From the NCBI GenBank assembly GCA_013538715.1, contig JACAFH010000001.1:1-64000 (forward strand): DNA of 64,000 nt, given 5' to 3'. Below the pieces are notes generated by a model. The model was not told where the DNA came from, did not search any database, and saw only the letters and a program-made list of their open reading frames with translations. Both the position numbers and the translations under genes were made by a program. Below, piece after piece: positions 54,842-63,388 of this stretch. Numbering within the stretch: the stretch's first letter is position 1; each line of letters starts with the position of its first letter. The stretch comes from Candidatus Nitrosothermus koennekei (GTDB lineage Archaea > Thermoproteota > Nitrososphaeria > Nitrososphaerales > Nitrosocaldaceae).

Positions 54842-56148
54842 ACTATACCTCTTAGAATAAGTAAGAATAAAATATACGCAAGTAAGACAGAAATAGCACT
54901 CGCAATGCCTAATATATGCTTCCATAGTTTAGTCTTATTTGTACCACGAATACTCTTCTGCTCTGTTATTGTTATTAATGAGTATAATTTTATAAATGCT
55001 ATTATATAACTAATAAAAAGATACAAAGGTATCATTATTATATCGCCAGGATGATGATATAAATGTCTAGCATGTTTTATAGATCTACCTATAAACCATA
55101 AACCTAGTATAATATAAGCAAGAGTAAGATGATTATATAATACTGCTAAGATGAATATGGTAGGACTTAATAATATTGTAAATATTGAGATGAAACGATC
55201 TAACATTATAAATAATAAGAATGGTTTCTTAAATACCCATCCTTCCTTCATGCTTTTGAGATCAGAATTGAATGTATTCCTACTCCATCTTATCCTTTGA
55301 GTAATAAATGTTTTAAAATCAGTTACAGCATATGAATATATCTGTGCGTTATTTTGAAAATATACATTATATGATTCTCTTTGAGCTAATCTTGTAAGAC
55401 ATTTATCTTCTCCAGATTCTTTCTTAACTCCGAATATACGCTCATTAAGAAATTCATCTAGATTATTTTGTAAGAAGTCTCTTCTCCAGAATGCTGTTCT
55501 TCCAGATAAACAACTCATAGCCTTACCTACAGCTAAGGCTGGGAGATCATCATGATTTCTAGCATCCCAAAACATATCTGTTATGGTAGCCCATACATTA
55601 TTTCTATTACATGCATTTTGTCTAGTGCAGACTCCCGCTATAGATGGATCTTTAAAAGGTTTTATACCATTCTTTAATGTATTCTCTGCCCATATAACAT
55701 CACTATCTATTAACGCTACTATGTCTCCCTTTGCAATTCTAATCCCTCTTGCTAATGCACTCCTCTTACCCTTCTCATTAGTAGTTATAAAACTTATATG
55801 TGTATTAAGAGATAAAAGACTATTACCTTCTTCATTCTTAGTTATACTCTTTACATACTTTATATTCTCTTTATCTTCTTCATCAATAACGCATATAACC
55901 TCATATGGATTATTACTAAGCACAGAATTTAGTGTCTCTCTGAATATAGACGGATTCTCTTTATATACTGGGATAACTACCGAAACATTACTAGTATATT
56001 CTTCTGTGTATGGTTTATATCTCATGCCTCTAATCTTCTTAATTATCCACCAACTCCATCTCCATATACCTATTATAGATAAAGGTATGTATATATGATA
56101 TAAAGAGAGATATTGCTCATATGCATTAACAATAAAATCTATTGACAT
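54838..56148 (-). CDS. Hyaluronan-synthase-like glycosyltransferase
   Basis: A 436-residue family 2 glycosyltransferase. It has a first membrane helix at about 15-35, VVIPVYKENPSIFRETLNSVL, LIDSDV (DxD metal site), and a GEDKCLTRLA acceptor motif with QRIRWSRN (QxxRW) near 280. These features match HasA and NodC. Membrane helices at about 320-430 complete it. It is sandwiched between the UDP-sugar dehydrogenase (10 bp overlap) and the secreted beta-helix gene (4 bp overlap), the classical arrangement for a glucuronic-acid containing polymer. The second sugar is unknown. Confidence 0.85.
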   Translation of the reverse strand: MSIDFIVNAYEQYLSLYHIYIPLSIIGIWRWSWWIIKKIRGMRYKPYTEEYTSNVSVVIPVYKENPSIFRETLNSVLSNNPYEVICVIDEEDKENIKYVKSITKNEEGNSLLSLNTHISFITTNEKGKRSALARGIRIAKGDIVALIDSDVIWAENTLKNGIKPFKDPSIAGVCTRQNACNRNNVWATITDMFWDARNHDDLPALAVGKAMSCLSGRTAFWRRDFLQNNLDEFLNERIFGVKKESGEDKCLTRLAQRESYNVYFQNNAQIYSYAVTDFKTFITQRIRWSRNTFNSDLKSMKEGWVFKKPFLLFIMLDRFISIFTILLSPTIFILAVLYNHLTLAYIILGLWFIGRSIKHARHLYHHPGDIIMIPLYLFISYIIAFIKLYSLITITEQKSIRGTNKTKLWKHILGIASAISVLLAYILFLLILRGIV

Positions 56149-57059
56149 ACTTTACATCGTGGTGATGGTTTCCAATATATTCCATCTCTTACACTCTTCG
56201 CTGCTAAATTATTCTCTGCCATCTCTTCCAATATATCATTTATCTCATCTATAGATTTTATTAATGGTGCATCTATATTATTTCTTTTTAGCCAACTTAT
56301 AAACCCCTTAGTATCCTTTGGTAAGCATAAACCTCCATAAGGCATTCCGCCTCTTGTGCCATATTTTTTATTCCACGATCCCTCAGCACTTTCTGATACT
56401 ATCTCCATTATTCTATTACCATTTATACCTAATTCTTTAGAAATTAACCATATCTGATTAGTAAATGATATCTTTGCAGCATTAAAGAGATTATGAGTAT
56501 ATTTTGTTAACTCAGCTTCTTCCAGAGTTACTTTGTAAATATATTGCTCGTCTATAAAATCTTTATAAAGATTGTGTAGATTATTATATGCTATATCATT
56601 AGTACAGCCTATCACAATAACCCATGGATTAAGAAAGTCCTCTAATGCTGTTTTGGCTCTAAGGAATTCCGGATTTGTACAGAAATAAAAATCCTTTCCT
56701 TCAACCTTGTTAAGTGCTTCTAATCTATTTATCATATATCTTGAGGTCCCTGGTAATACACTACTCCTCAATACTATTGTAGGCTCATTATCTAATAATT
56801 TTGATAGCAAATTTACTGAAGACTTTACAATACTCATGTCTTGCTCTCTCTTCTTAAAATCATATGGTGTAGGTAGGCATATAAATATGAAATCATAAGA
56901 TCCCCCCTTCAACTCTTCCGGCTTATATGCCTTAAATCCATTTAGATTTTTTATAACAGTATCAGATATATCTACAAATGTTACGTCGTGACCCCTTTTG
57001 CTAAATCCAAATCCTGTAGCTTTGCCTACAAATCCTGCGCCTATAATTAGTATTTGCAT
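56139..57059 (-). CDS. UDP-glucose/GDP-mannose dehydrogenase-like protein, short
   Basis: Oxidises a nucleotide-hexose at C6 to the uronic acid. N-terminal Rossmann loop IIGAGFVGKATGFGF, CLPTPYDF near 52, RSSVLPGTS, NPEFLRAKTALEDF, and the catalytic cysteine in PYGGLCLPKDTK near 256 are all present. It ends after the central helical domain at 306 residues, followed by CKVCQ; the C-terminal UDP-binding domain of typical Ugd (about 100-130 residues) is absent. Its coding neighbours are a HasA-like transferase and a NosD-like protein, so it likely makes UDP-glucuronate for a polymer. Confidence 0.82.
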   Translation of the reverse strand: MQILIIGAGFVGKATGFGFSKRGHDVTFVDISDTVIKNLNGFKAYKPEELKGGSYDFIFICLPTPYDFKKREQDMSIVKSSVNLLSKLLDNEPTIVLRSSVLPGTSRYMINRLEALNKVEGKDFYFCTNPEFLRAKTALEDFLNPWVIVIGCTNDIAYNNLHNLYKDFIDEQYIYKVTLEEAELTKYTHNLFNAAKISFTNQIWLISKELGINGNRIMEIVSESAEGSWNKKYGTRGGMPYGGLCLPKDTKGFISWLKRNNIDAPLIKSIDEINDILEEMAENNLAAKSVRDGIYWKPSPRCKVCQ

Positions 57060-57129
57060 AGTAATTTACTTGCATAATATATCTATATAAATATTAAAGT
57101 AACAATGTTATTAGATACATATTACTTGT

Positions 57130-58173
57130 TTATCTTATCTTTAAAGATATAACAGAGGAGAAATTAATTCTTGATAATCTCTTTATTCTTAAGAGTATAC
57201 CTGCTGACACTACTATTAATGGTAGGAATAATGGAAATTCTGGTATAGTATGAGTATCAAACCTCTCATACTCTTCTCTGATCTTCCAGCTTGAAGGATT
57301 GAATTCGTTATCATAATCTATAACACTGGCATAACCTCCATCAAGAAGAAGTTTATTTATATTTATTAATTCAGCTCCATCTTTTATGTATATAACAGCA
57401 ACTATTCGTTCATATTTATCATATGTATATTTATCATCAATATCTAGATATATATAATCTACTTGCTCTAAGATTGTATTCAGAAATGCCTTAGATTTTA
57501 TACCTTCATTTGTATCTATCTCTGGAGCATTTATATCTGCAAATCTAACTGTAAACTCTTCTCCTTTAAAGAGTCCTCCAATACTTTTTACTCTTATAGT
57601 ATCACCGTCTATTATTGATGATAATTCTACTAGAGAATCTATCTTGTTTATATATTCATTATTAGATTCTATAGCTAGTTGTGCTATATTCTTAGTAGCA
57701 TTATCGAATTTCCATTCTAGTAATGATATTCTCTGCCATGTTTTAGAATCATCTATATTATCAACTAGAACTATACTCTTATCAAGCTCTATTCCATTAC
57801 TATCATATAATGTAAGTATCGTCTCTTTGTTATCAAGCCATTGACGTTTCTTCTCAACTACTATAACATCTTTAGCATGTATAATGCCTTGTAAGGTTAG
57901 AGAATCTCCATCCTCAGTAACTAACCTCCACCCATCTAAAGATATATCATCATCGCTATTGTTGTAAAGTTCTACCCATTCGTGTATATCGCTACCTTCT
58001 GGATTAAGTTCTACTTCGCTTATTATCACTGTTCCTGCCTCTCCATAACTATTTGTAGATTGTGCTACACTCATTACTAACATTGCTGCTATTATTAGAT
58101 TGATTATAACCATGATCTTCTTTCTAAAGCGATGAATATATTGTCTAATTATTATTTCAAATTTATTAATCAA
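57130..58173 (-). CDS. Secreted lamin-tail/thermonuclease protein with PEF-CTERM-like end
   Basis: A 347-residue extracellular protein. After an N-terminal hydrophobic segment (about 21-40; the ATG 60 bp in could be the real start), residues 46-135 form a lamin-tail domain (IISEVELNPEG, WVELYN, GWRL), and about 190-300 a thermonuclease fold (IIDGDTIRV, VRFADINAPE, YDKYERIVAV). The tail is IPEFPLFLPLIVVSAGILLRIKR: a Pro-Glu-Phe-Pro motif, a hydrophobic helix and a basic end, resembling a PEF-CTERM archaeosortase signal. It may digest DNA outside the cell. It follows the polysaccharide operon on the same strand. Confidence 0.8.
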   Translation of the reverse strand: MINKFEIIIRQYIHRFRKKIMVIINLIIAAMLVMSVAQSTNSYGEAGTVIISEVELNPEGSDIHEWVELYNNSDDDISLDGWRLVTEDGDSLTLQGIIHAKDVIVVEKKRQWLDNKETILTLYDSNGIELDKSIVLVDNIDDSKTWQRISLLEWKFDNATKNIAQLAIESNNEYINKIDSLVELSSIIDGDTIRVKSIGGLFKGEEFTVRFADINAPEIDTNEGIKSKAFLNTILEQVDYIYLDIDDKYTYDKYERIVAVIYIKDGAELININKLLLDGGYASVIDYDNEFNPSSWKIREEYERFDTHTIPEFPLFLPLIVVSAGILLRIKRLSRINFSSVISLKIR

Positions 58174-58218
58174 TGTATCTCATATTATATTCTTGATAAG
58201 TATATTATTTTAAGATAT

Positions 58219-58638
58219 CTATAACATCTTACTCATGCAAGATATAATTGAAGAACTTATTTCATTAACAACTTCATATATTAATGAGCTAGATAACGGC
58301 TTTAATAATCCATGAGTGTCTATCTCTATCTTTAATATAATTTTTGTATCATTATCTAATGTTAGATCTATGAGAGCATCAAATGACGAACCAATCGATG
58401 ACCCTCTTATTGCTATCTTTAGGTACTCTAACTCTCTCTTCTCAATTATCCTTGATTCTATTCTAAACTTACCTTTGATAAAGGCAAATCTAGGTTTGAT
58501 AACTAACTTGAATCCATCCTCTAAGTTCTCTAGTTCTTCTATATCAGGTATACATGATGTGATCTCTAAGGTTAAGAAGTTCCAAACTTTTTCTCTATTC
58601 GTATTAATCTCATACTCTTTTACAAGCGATACATGCAC
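58219..58638 (-). CDS. SRPBCC/CoxG-like protein
   Basis: A 139-residue ligand-binding fold protein. The start VSLVKEYEINTNREKVWNFL, then CIPDIEELENLEDGFKLVIKPRFAFIKGKFRIE and a long C-terminal helix match CoxG/polyketide-cyclase-like SRPBCC domains, which bind hydrophobic ligands or assist carbon monoxide dehydrogenase maturation. No CO dehydrogenase genes are visible here. It is divergent from the acyl-CoA dehydrogenase with a 30 bp spacer. Confidence 0.75.
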   Translation of the reverse strand: MHVSLVKEYEINTNREKVWNFLTLEITSCIPDIEELENLEDGFKLVIKPRFAFIKGKFRIESRIIEKRELEYLKIAIRGSSIGSSFDALIDLTLDNDTKIILKIEIDTHGLLKPLSSSLIYEVVNEISSSIISCMSKML

Positions 58639-58668
58639 AGCTAACTTAAAATAATAAGAGGTATAAAA

Positions 58669-59799
58669 ATGGATATGGGTATACTTAATGATGTTGATAG
58701 ATTTTGTAAGAGACTAAGACCAATAGAGGATGTATGTTACCTTGAACATAGATTTAATGATATGCTAATACCACTAGCTAAAGAGTATAACATACTCGGC
58801 ATGCCTATAAGTAAAGAGTTTGGAGGGAGAGGTGCAGATACTTTAACCTATACCAAAGCATTAATGAGGATAGGTATGGAAGGTAGTGGAGTGAGATCTC
58901 TCTTCTCTGCTCATTCATCTTTATCTCAAAAGATATTGGAAAGATATGAAAAAGAAGATTATCTTAAAGCATCAGTAAAAGGCGATATTATACTTGCATT
59001 TGCCTTAACAGAGCCAGATGCTGGAAGTAATCCAAAAGAGATGAAGATGTATTATAGAGAAGAGAGAGATCATTATATACTAAATGGAGTAAAGTATCTC
59101 ATAACAAACGCTACAATTGCTAACGCTATAATCGTGTTTGCAAAGCATAATGATACTATTAGTGCATTTGTAATAGATACTGATAAGGAAGGAATAGAGA
59201 GAGAAGGGTTATCGAAGATGGGTACATTTACAACTGATACAGGTATGTTTGAATTAAAAGATTATAGGGTATCTAAATCAAATCTAATAGGCAAAGAAGG
59301 AGATGGATGGAAGATAGCTAAAGAGGCTTTGATGGATGGAAGGTTAAGTGTAGCAGCTGGTTGTGTAGGAAGTATAAAGGATTGTTTGATAGAAGCAATA
59401 AGTTATGCTAAAGAAAGGTTTCAGCATAATAAACCTATAGCAAAACACCAATTGGTGCAAGAGCATATTGCAATGATAAAGTTACATCTTAGCACTTCTC
59501 TTGCAATAGTATTTAGAGCAAGTAAGATAAAAAGCGAGTATGAGAAGAAGAGGGATAAAGAGAGTATGAAGAGAGCAGATTTGGCTATAGCAGAAGCAAA
59601 ACTATTTGCTAGTAATGCTTCTTATGATGCTGCTGATCGTGCAGTACAGATCTTTGGAGGTAGAGGATACTCCTTTATATATAGAGTAGGAAGACATCTG
59701 ATAGACAATAGAGTATGTAGAATATATGAAGGGAGTGATGAGATAATGAAGTTAAAGATTGCAGAAGGTGTATTAGGAAGAGAGTATAGAGCGTTTTAA
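58669..59799 (+). CDS. Acyl-CoA dehydrogenase
   Basis: FAD enzyme that oxidises acyl-CoA to trans-2-enoyl-CoA. The 376-residue protein has FALTEPDAGSNPKEM and LNGVKYLITNA (FAD/substrate binding), QLVQEHIAMIKL and the catalytic Glu354 in IYEGSDEIMKLKIAEG near the C-terminus. N-terminus is slightly shorter than usual. The neighbour aminotransferase overlaps convergently by 27 bp. Could act in branched-chain or short-chain acyl-CoA metabolism; no electron-transfer flavoprotein genes are in view. Confidence 0.9.
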   Translation: MDMGILNDVDRFCKRLRPIEDVCYLEHRFNDMLIPLAKEYNILGMPISKEFGGRGADTLTYTKALMRIGMEGSGVRSLFSAHSSLSQKILERYEKEDYLKASVKGDIILAFALTEPDAGSNPKEMKMYYREERDHYILNGVKYLITNATIANAIIVFAKHNDTISAFVIDTDKEGIEREGLSKMGTFTTDTGMFELKDYRVSKSNLIGKEGDGWKIAKEALMDGRLSVAAGCVGSIKDCLIEAISYAKERFQHNKPIAKHQLVQEHIAMIKLHLSTSLAIVFRASKIKSEYEKKRDKESMKRADLAIAEAKLFASNASYDAADRAVQIFGGRGYSFIYRVGRHLIDNRVCRIYEGSDEIMKLKIAEGVLGREYRAF

Positions 59800-60990
59800 T
59801 ACATCTTCAAACACATACAAACCCTCATCAATCTCATCTTTACCAATTATTAATGGCGGTGCTATACGAATAGCTTTGCTTCCTCCTGGCAATAATAACA
59901 AGCCTCTCTTAAATGAGTTATGTATTATATCATCCCTAATCTTACTAGTAACAAATTCTAATCCTATCATAAGTCCTATGCCTCTAACATCAACTATAAC
60001 ATCAAACCTATCTTTAATCTCTTTAAATCTCTTCAATAATATAGCACCCATATCTCTTGCATTATCTAAAAGATGCTCTCTTTCTATAGTATCTATTATT
60101 GCTGCTCCTATTGCCATATCTATTCTATGACCACCGCCCCATGTACTTGATATAGCTCCAGCTTCTGGATCAAATCTCTTATTATAGAGAGTAGCACCAA
60201 CTTGCAATCCCTTTGCTACACTCATTATATCTGGCTCTATACCGTAATGTTGATATGCCCACCATCTTCCAGTTCTTCCCATTCCAGATTGTACTTCATC
60301 TACTATCAATGGTATGCCTTGTTCTTTACTTATCTTGTGTATTTTATCTATAAATGGTTTAGATGCTATGTTATACCCACTCTCACCCTGTATCACTTCA
60401 ATTATTATGAATGAGATATTGCTAAGATCCTTTAGTTCATCCAACTCTTCTACTGAATTGAATCTTATTCTCTTTACTGGTAGCTCTGGATAGTCCTTTT
60501 TATGCACTTGTTTACTATATGTAAAGGTTAATGCACCTAATGTTCTCCCATGAAAAGCCCCTATACATGATAAACCTACACTCTTCTTGGTATATCTATA
60601 TGCTACTTTTATAGCATTCTCAACCGCCTCTGCACCACTATTTATAAAGAATACTTTAAAGTTATTAGGTACTATGCTTAATATTTTCTCTGCTAGTTTA
60701 GCATGTTCTATAGAATAAAAGTCTTGTCCAGCAATCTTATGTGCCCCGTTATTTGAGTACTCTTTTAATACACTTATTACTGCTTGATGAGAATAACCTA
60801 GAGGTGTTGAGCATATGTTAGATGTGAAATCTAAATATATGTTATCATCAACATCTCTTATATAACATCCTTCACCATCATGAATTACTAAAGGATAAGT
60901 AAACGTTGATTTAGCACAAAGATTATCTATTATAGATACTATCTTTCTAGCATTAGATCCAGGTGGTTCAACTCTTATATCTATCCTCAT
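59773..60990 (-). CDS. Class III aminotransferase (4-aminobutyrate/ornithine type)
   Basis: PLP-dependent transaminase of 405 residues. Motifs: DFTSNICSTPLGYSH, FINSGAEAVENAIKVA (PLP phosphate), FIIIEVIQGESGY, VDEVQSGMGRTG (Asp binding the pyridine N) and the PLP lysine in SVAKGLQVGAT. The N-terminus (RVEPPGSNARKIVSIID) resembles 4-aminobutyrate and ornithine aminotransferases. The substrate cannot be fixed. Note the convergent overlap with the acyl-CoA dehydrogenase. Confidence 0.9.
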   Translation of the reverse strand: MRIDIRVEPPGSNARKIVSIIDNLCAKSTFTYPLVIHDGEGCYIRDVDDNIYLDFTSNICSTPLGYSHQAVISVLKEYSNNGAHKIAGQDFYSIEHAKLAEKILSIVPNNFKVFFINSGAEAVENAIKVAYRYTKKSVGLSCIGAFHGRTLGALTFTYSKQVHKKDYPELPVKRIRFNSVEELDELKDLSNISFIIIEVIQGESGYNIASKPFIDKIHKISKEQGIPLIVDEVQSGMGRTGRWWAYQHYGIEPDIMSVAKGLQVGATLYNKRFDPEAGAISSTWGGGHRIDMAIGAAIIDTIEREHLLDNARDMGAILLKRFKEIKDRFDVIVDVRGIGLMIGLEFVTSKIRDDIIHNSFKRGLLLLPGGSKAIRIAPPLIIGKDEIDEGLYVFEDVLKRSILSS

Positions 60991-61059
60991 ATAATATTTA
61001 TATCATATCTCTATATTTATAGTGTGATTTTATCTACTTATATAATGAACTCTATATAA

Positions 61060-61133
61060 AGCCTCGGGCGGGCTTCGATCCCGCGACCTAGTGCTTACGA
61101 GGCACTCGCTCTACCATGCTGAGCTACCGAGGC
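61060..61133 (-). tRNA. tRNA-Thr(CGT)
   Basis: Intron-free tRNA of 74 nt on the minus strand. Acceptor GCCTCGG/CCGAGGC, D-arm GCTC...GAGC, anticodon stem AGTGC/GCACT with loop CTCGTAA (anticodon CGT), T-arm GCGGG/CCCGC and discriminator U, as expected for archaeal tRNA-Thr. Confidence 0.95.
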
Positions 61134-61188
61134 ATGTATATCAACTATAGGATAGTTTATAATATCTTTATCCTAACAATATTAATAG

Positions 61189-62472
61189 ATGAAGATCTCA
61201 ATATCTGGAATTAGAGGTATATTTGGTTCAGATCTAACACTTGATACTATCCTATTATTTGCTAAAAGGTTTTCTTCATTATTAAAGAGTAAGGGAATTA
61301 ATAGATGTGTAGTTGGGATGGATACTAGAGAGTCAAGTAAGATAATAAGCAATGTTGCAATATCTGCATTATTGACATATGGTATTAATGTATATAATCT
61401 TGGTATAGCACCTACGCCATTCATCTTCAGAGAGTCACGTAGATATGGTGCTGGATTGATTATAACATCTTCACATAATCCTTTAGAATGGAATGGATTA
61501 AAATTTGTTATAGAAGGTAGAGGATTATTTGAGCATGAACTATCTACTCTCCTAAATATAGAAGAACCTAAATCTAGTTCTATAAGTAAAGAGGAGATTA
61601 TAGAACCATCTTATCTTAATGATATATCATCGTTGAATATAAGTGCTAATGCATCTATTGCGATAGATACAGCCGGAGGCGCTGCTAAAGAATACGCAAA
61701 GATTCTATTAGAGAATATAGGATGTAAAGTTTATAGCATAAATTATGAAAAGGCAGGATATCCAGATCCAACTACAAATACACTATCTAACCTCTCAAAG
61801 ACGGTAAGAGAAAATAACTGTTCACTTGGTTTTGCATATGACTTGGATGGTGATAGACTTGTAGTCATGGATAGATATGGAAATGTACTTCAACCAGATA
61901 CAACTTTATTATTGACAATAGCAAAGTTCGCATCTCTAGGTATTAAGAGATTTGTTGTTAGCGTTGATACAAGCAATTCAATAAGAGATTTAGTGAAAAG
62001 TAAAGGATTGTCATTGATATACTCAAAGGTTGGAGAAGCAAATGTACTTAGAGTTATGTTAGAGAATGATATAAAGGTTGGAGGTGAAGGTAGTAGTGGA
62101 GGAGTTATATACGCTCCATTTAATATGTGTAGAGATGGATTGTTAGCAAGTATGATTATCTCTAGCATGATTAATAGTAAAGAGTATGAAGAGTGTTTAA
62201 ATACAAAATATACTACAATAAGGACAAAATTTAATATTCAAAGTGAGATACATGACAAGGTTATAGGTGCTATAGAGACTAAACTTGAGCATGATTCATA
62301 TGAGATCTCTAGACTTGATGGAATTAAAGGTTTCATAGATGATAATACATGGATATTAGTTAGAAGATCAAATACCGAGGATATAATAAGACTCTCCATA
62401 GAATCTGATAATAAAACAAATGCTAATAAATTATTAAAAGATTATGAGAATTTAATCGAGTCTACACATTAG
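61189..62472 (+). CDS. Phosphoglucosamine/phosphomannomutase family enzyme
   Basis: Interconverts hexose 1- and 6-phosphates. The 427-residue protein has ISGIRGIFG at the start, the phosphoserine loop TSSHNPLEWNG near 95, the metal-binding DLDGDRL near 218, the sugar-specificity loop GEGSSGG near 300 and the C-terminal phosphate loop RRSNTEDIIRLS. Length is normal. It is a single gene just after tRNA-Thr. The specificity, GlmM-like or PMM/PGM-like, cannot be decided. Confidence 0.9.
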   Translation: MKISISGIRGIFGSDLTLDTILLFAKRFSSLLKSKGINRCVVGMDTRESSKIISNVAISALLTYGINVYNLGIAPTPFIFRESRRYGAGLIITSSHNPLEWNGLKFVIEGRGLFEHELSTLLNIEEPKSSSISKEEIIEPSYLNDISSLNISANASIAIDTAGGAAKEYAKILLENIGCKVYSINYEKAGYPDPTTNTLSNLSKTVRENNCSLGFAYDLDGDRLVVMDRYGNVLQPDTTLLLTIAKFASLGIKRFVVSVDTSNSIRDLVKSKGLSLIYSKVGEANVLRVMLENDIKVGGEGSSGGVIYAPFNMCRDGLLASMIISSMINSKEYEECLNTKYTTIRTKFNIQSEIHDKVIGAIETKLEHDSYEISRLDGIKGFIDDNTWILVRRSNTEDIIRLSIESDNKTNANKLLKDYENLIESTH

Positions 62473-62596
62473 TATTACAATCTAGCATATGATGTTTTGC
62501 GATAAGAGATATATATTACTAACAGTAAGATTATTATTGTTTAATCTCTTAATGATAAGTAAAAATTTTAAGAGGGATTATAGGAGTCTATTATAA

Positions 62597-62671
62597 GCCC
62601 TGGTAGTATAGCCTGGCCTAGTATGCGGGCCTGTCACGCCTGCGGCCCGGGTTCAAATCCCGGCCAGGGCG
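62597..62671 (+). tRNA. tRNA-Asp(GTC)
   Basis: Intron-free tRNA of 75 nt. Acceptor GCCCTGG/CCAGGGC, anticodon stem CGGGC/GCCTG (one G-U pair) with loop CTGTCAC (anticodon GTC), T-arm CCGGGTTCAAATCCCGG and discriminator G. Sequence downstream is transposase-derived and richer in GC than the surroundings. Confidence 0.95.
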
Positions 62672-62720
62672 CTATTATATATTGATATGAGCATGTATAA
62701 TTACAGCCATATAACATAGT

Positions 62721-63064
62721 ATGGTCAAGGCGTATAATGAATATGACTATGCTCTAGCCTCTAGGTTCGTTAATGCATTAAGGCTAGCATGTATAGGAGA
62801 GGCTAAGGTTAAGGACTATGCACAGTTCACCTATATGATAATGTGGATTATGCATGGAGGAGTATTACCCCTCCTCTATCACTCACCAGAAGGCAGGGGC
62901 AAATACAAAGAAGGTAAGTACATAAAACAGTAGCAGAACTAACAAGAGATGATGTAGATAGGATAGCAGAATCGGTATTTTCATTAATCAAACAAATCTT
63001 TGGAGAGTGTGTTAAGGCTGTGAAATGGAAGAGAATGGTTAAGGAACTGATGCTGAAGGCATAA
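62721..63064 (+). pseudogene. Remnant of a mobile element with IS5-like transposase C-terminus
   Basis: An open stretch of 70 codons (62721-62933) is followed, in a shifted frame (62924-63064), by ELTRDDVDRIAESVFSLI, then KQIFGECVKAVKWKRMVKELMLKA: this is the C-terminal ESVFS-x-K-x2-FGE-x-V-x-A block of IS4/IS5-like DDE transposases. The first part is not recognised. The remnant lies 50 bp after tRNA-Asp. No terminal repeats or duplicated tRNA end were seen. Confidence 0.6.
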
Positions 63065-63388
63065 TATACAACATATCAATGAATAAGGGGATATATGGAT
63101 AATTTGTATAGTATGGTAATTATTCGACATAGTAGATATTATAACTGCTTCACATGAGAAATTATAACATCGATTCTATATGATAAAGAGTGATAGATTA
63201 ATGCTAGATATCTATTTTTAACCGATCTTCCTCTTTTGCTATATAAGTCAATATTATTACGTAAGTCTAACGATTTGTCATCATCAACCTATCAAACGAT
63301 GATATAATACAACTGGTTATAACTGTAATATGTATAGATAAGATATTACATACTAATAAATATATACATATTACTATATAATAGAGAT
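63065..63388. other. AT-rich intergenic region before the beta-helix gene
   Basis: About 320 bp without an ORF of note. It probably carries the promoter of the gene starting at 63389, and perhaps the right end of the decayed element. I see no repeat with confidence. Confidence 0.4.
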
